From an uncultured Thiotrichaceae bacterium (GTDB lineage: Bacteria > Pseudomonadota > Gammaproteobacteria > Thiotrichales > Thiotrichaceae): 16,227 nt of DNA. The DNA lies in NCBI GenBank assembly GCA_937931765.1, contig CALHAO010000153.1, positions 1-16,227 of the forward strand, in the 5' to 3' direction. This document shows positions 15,468-16,227 of this stretch, one piece after another (position 1 is the first letter of the stretch; each line of letters opens with the position of its first letter). Below the pieces are notes generated by a model. It did not search any database. It worked only from the letters and a program-made list of their open reading frames with translations, and was not told the origin of the DNA. The translations under genes were made by a program, and so were the position numbers.

Positions 15468-16154
15468 TCATCGGCGTAACAACAATAATAAATAACCCAG
15501 ATTCAACACGCTGGACAAGGCAGCAGCAAAATAAGTCAGAGCTGCCGCTTTTAACACCGACTCGGCCTGTGGTAAATACTCCTCAGGCACGTAGCCCTCC
15601 TCCAGTATTGGCATCGCTTTACCAAAACTGGCATCCCATTCTTCGGGCAGCACAATCAGATAAGTCATGGCCGCCACAATTTGCAACACCACACTAATGG
15701 CAATCGGCAGAATCAACGCAACGGGCGACTTCATCATCAGCGCCAAAACAGGCGACAGCCACAATGCATAACCGCCGATACGCCTTATCTGCTCAGCTCG
15801 CGGCAGGTACTTAGTGCGCAGAAGAAACACATCTTCCTTACGGTGAAATTGAATAGCATGCCCTATTTCGTGGGTGGCAACCGCCACCGCCTTCAGCGAA
15901 CGACCATGAAAGTTGCTCGGACTAAGGCGTACCATCTGGTCATTCGGGTCAAAATGATCCTGGTTCTCCTCAGTTTCCTCAACACCAATACCATCCAGCT
16001 TAAAACGCTCGATTAAGTGAGTGGCTAACTCACCGCCCGTACCCGGCATGCCTTCAATAGTGTGGCTATGTTTGCGCATCACGTGACGCACCCACATTTG
16101 CGGCGCAAACATCAGTGAAACAAAAACTATGGCAAGTAAGGCAAAAATCATCAT
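15468..16154 (-). CDS. Membrane zinc metallopeptidase of the YugP/PF04298 type
   Basis: This 228-residue protein has an N-terminal membrane helix (1-19), the MPGTGGELA segment (36-44) usual for the family, the zinc-binding HEIGH (95-99) inside AVATHEIGHAIQFH, and three hydrophobic helices (about 127-146, 148-168 and 205-225). Between them lies the family's LPEEWDASFGKAMPIL stretch (173-188). The His pair and Glu96 are predicted catalytic. Substrates of this family are not known; membrane protein turnover is a guess. ATG 16154 is followed at once by a second ATG, and neither has a strong Shine-Dalgarno. The 73 bases beyond the start, to the window edge, show nothing recognisable. Confidence 0.92.
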   Translation of the reverse strand: MMIFALLAIVFVSLMFAPQMWVRHVMRKHSHTIEGMPGTGGELATHLIERFKLDGIGVEETEENQDHFDPNDQMVRLSPSNFHGRSLKAVAVATHEIGHAIQFHRKEDVFLLRTKYLPRAEQIRRIGGYALWLSPVLALMMKSPVALILPIAISVVLQIVAAMTYLIVLPEEWDASFGKAMPILEEGYVPEEYLPQAESVLKAAALTYFAAALSSVLNLGYLLLLLRR

Positions 16155-16227
16155 ATAAACCCGAGGAAACTAATTAAATCATACCGCAACAACTACCTAA
16201 ATGCAGTTATCCCAACCAACAGCATGT

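Noticed and set aside
1..16227. CRISPR array, tRNA, rRNA, insertion sequence or prophage genes
   Set aside because: No regularly spaced repeats, cloverleaf-like segments, transposase motifs or phage-like proteins were seen on either strand.

Overview
The window looks like chromosome from an aerobic or microaerophilic gammaproteobacterium. The evidence is an RtcB close to the E. coli type under a sigma-54 promoter, a CcoG-CcoH-CcoI-CcoS maturation cluster for cbb3-type cytochrome c oxidase, an AI-2E/PerM-type permease and an E. coli-like MoeA. Base composition is roughly balanced and similar across the genes. I see no phage, transposase, CRISPR, tRNA or rRNA. A lineage such as Thiotrichales would fit, but the genus is a guess.

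Left part (1-4783). The 5' portion of rtcB (RNA ligase) leaves the window on the minus strand. Upstream of it lies an almost ideal sigma-54 -24/-12 element, TGGCAC-N5-TTGCA, with no rtcR beside it. Divergently, past a palindromic dispersed-type repeat, a tight plus-strand operon encodes a small tail-anchored protein with a degenerate T5orf172/GIY-YIG-like domain, an S41-family (C-terminal-processing/tricorn type) protease-like protein without a signal peptide, and molybdopterin molybdenumtransferase MoeA.

Middle part (4916-9646). An exported protein with a probable glycoside-hydrolase-like TIM barrel (NEVWN and YEGG glutamates) is followed by a FUN14-domain membrane protein. A minus-strand AI-2E family permease, preceded by a short conserved-type protein of unknown function, converges on them. 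A LysR-type regulator lies upstream of that pair on the same strand.

Right part (9938-16154, all minus strand). Transcription order is zinc metallopeptidase (PF04298 type), small coiled-coil tail-anchored protein, then ccoG, a long ccoH/FixH, ccoI and ccoS. ccoG has a candidate FNR/Anr-type promoter. The structural ccoNOP genes are not in the window and not immediately upstream, so the maturation genes appear to form their own unit. CcoG is an Fe-S membrane protein, CcoI a Cu+ exporting P-type ATPase, and CcoS and CcoH are small assembly factors; together they supply copper and complete oxidase assembly.

Most notable signals: (i) the sigma-54 promoter of rtcB; (ii) a second copy of the intergenic palindromic repeat inserted in frame in ccoI, read in the same frame (RALSGxE) as the intergenic copy would be; (iii) the unusual operon of degenerate nuclease-like membrane protein, cytoplasmic S41-like protein and MoeA; (iv) the candidate FNR-type promoter of the ccoGHIS unit. 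None of these amounts by itself to a clearly new biological system.
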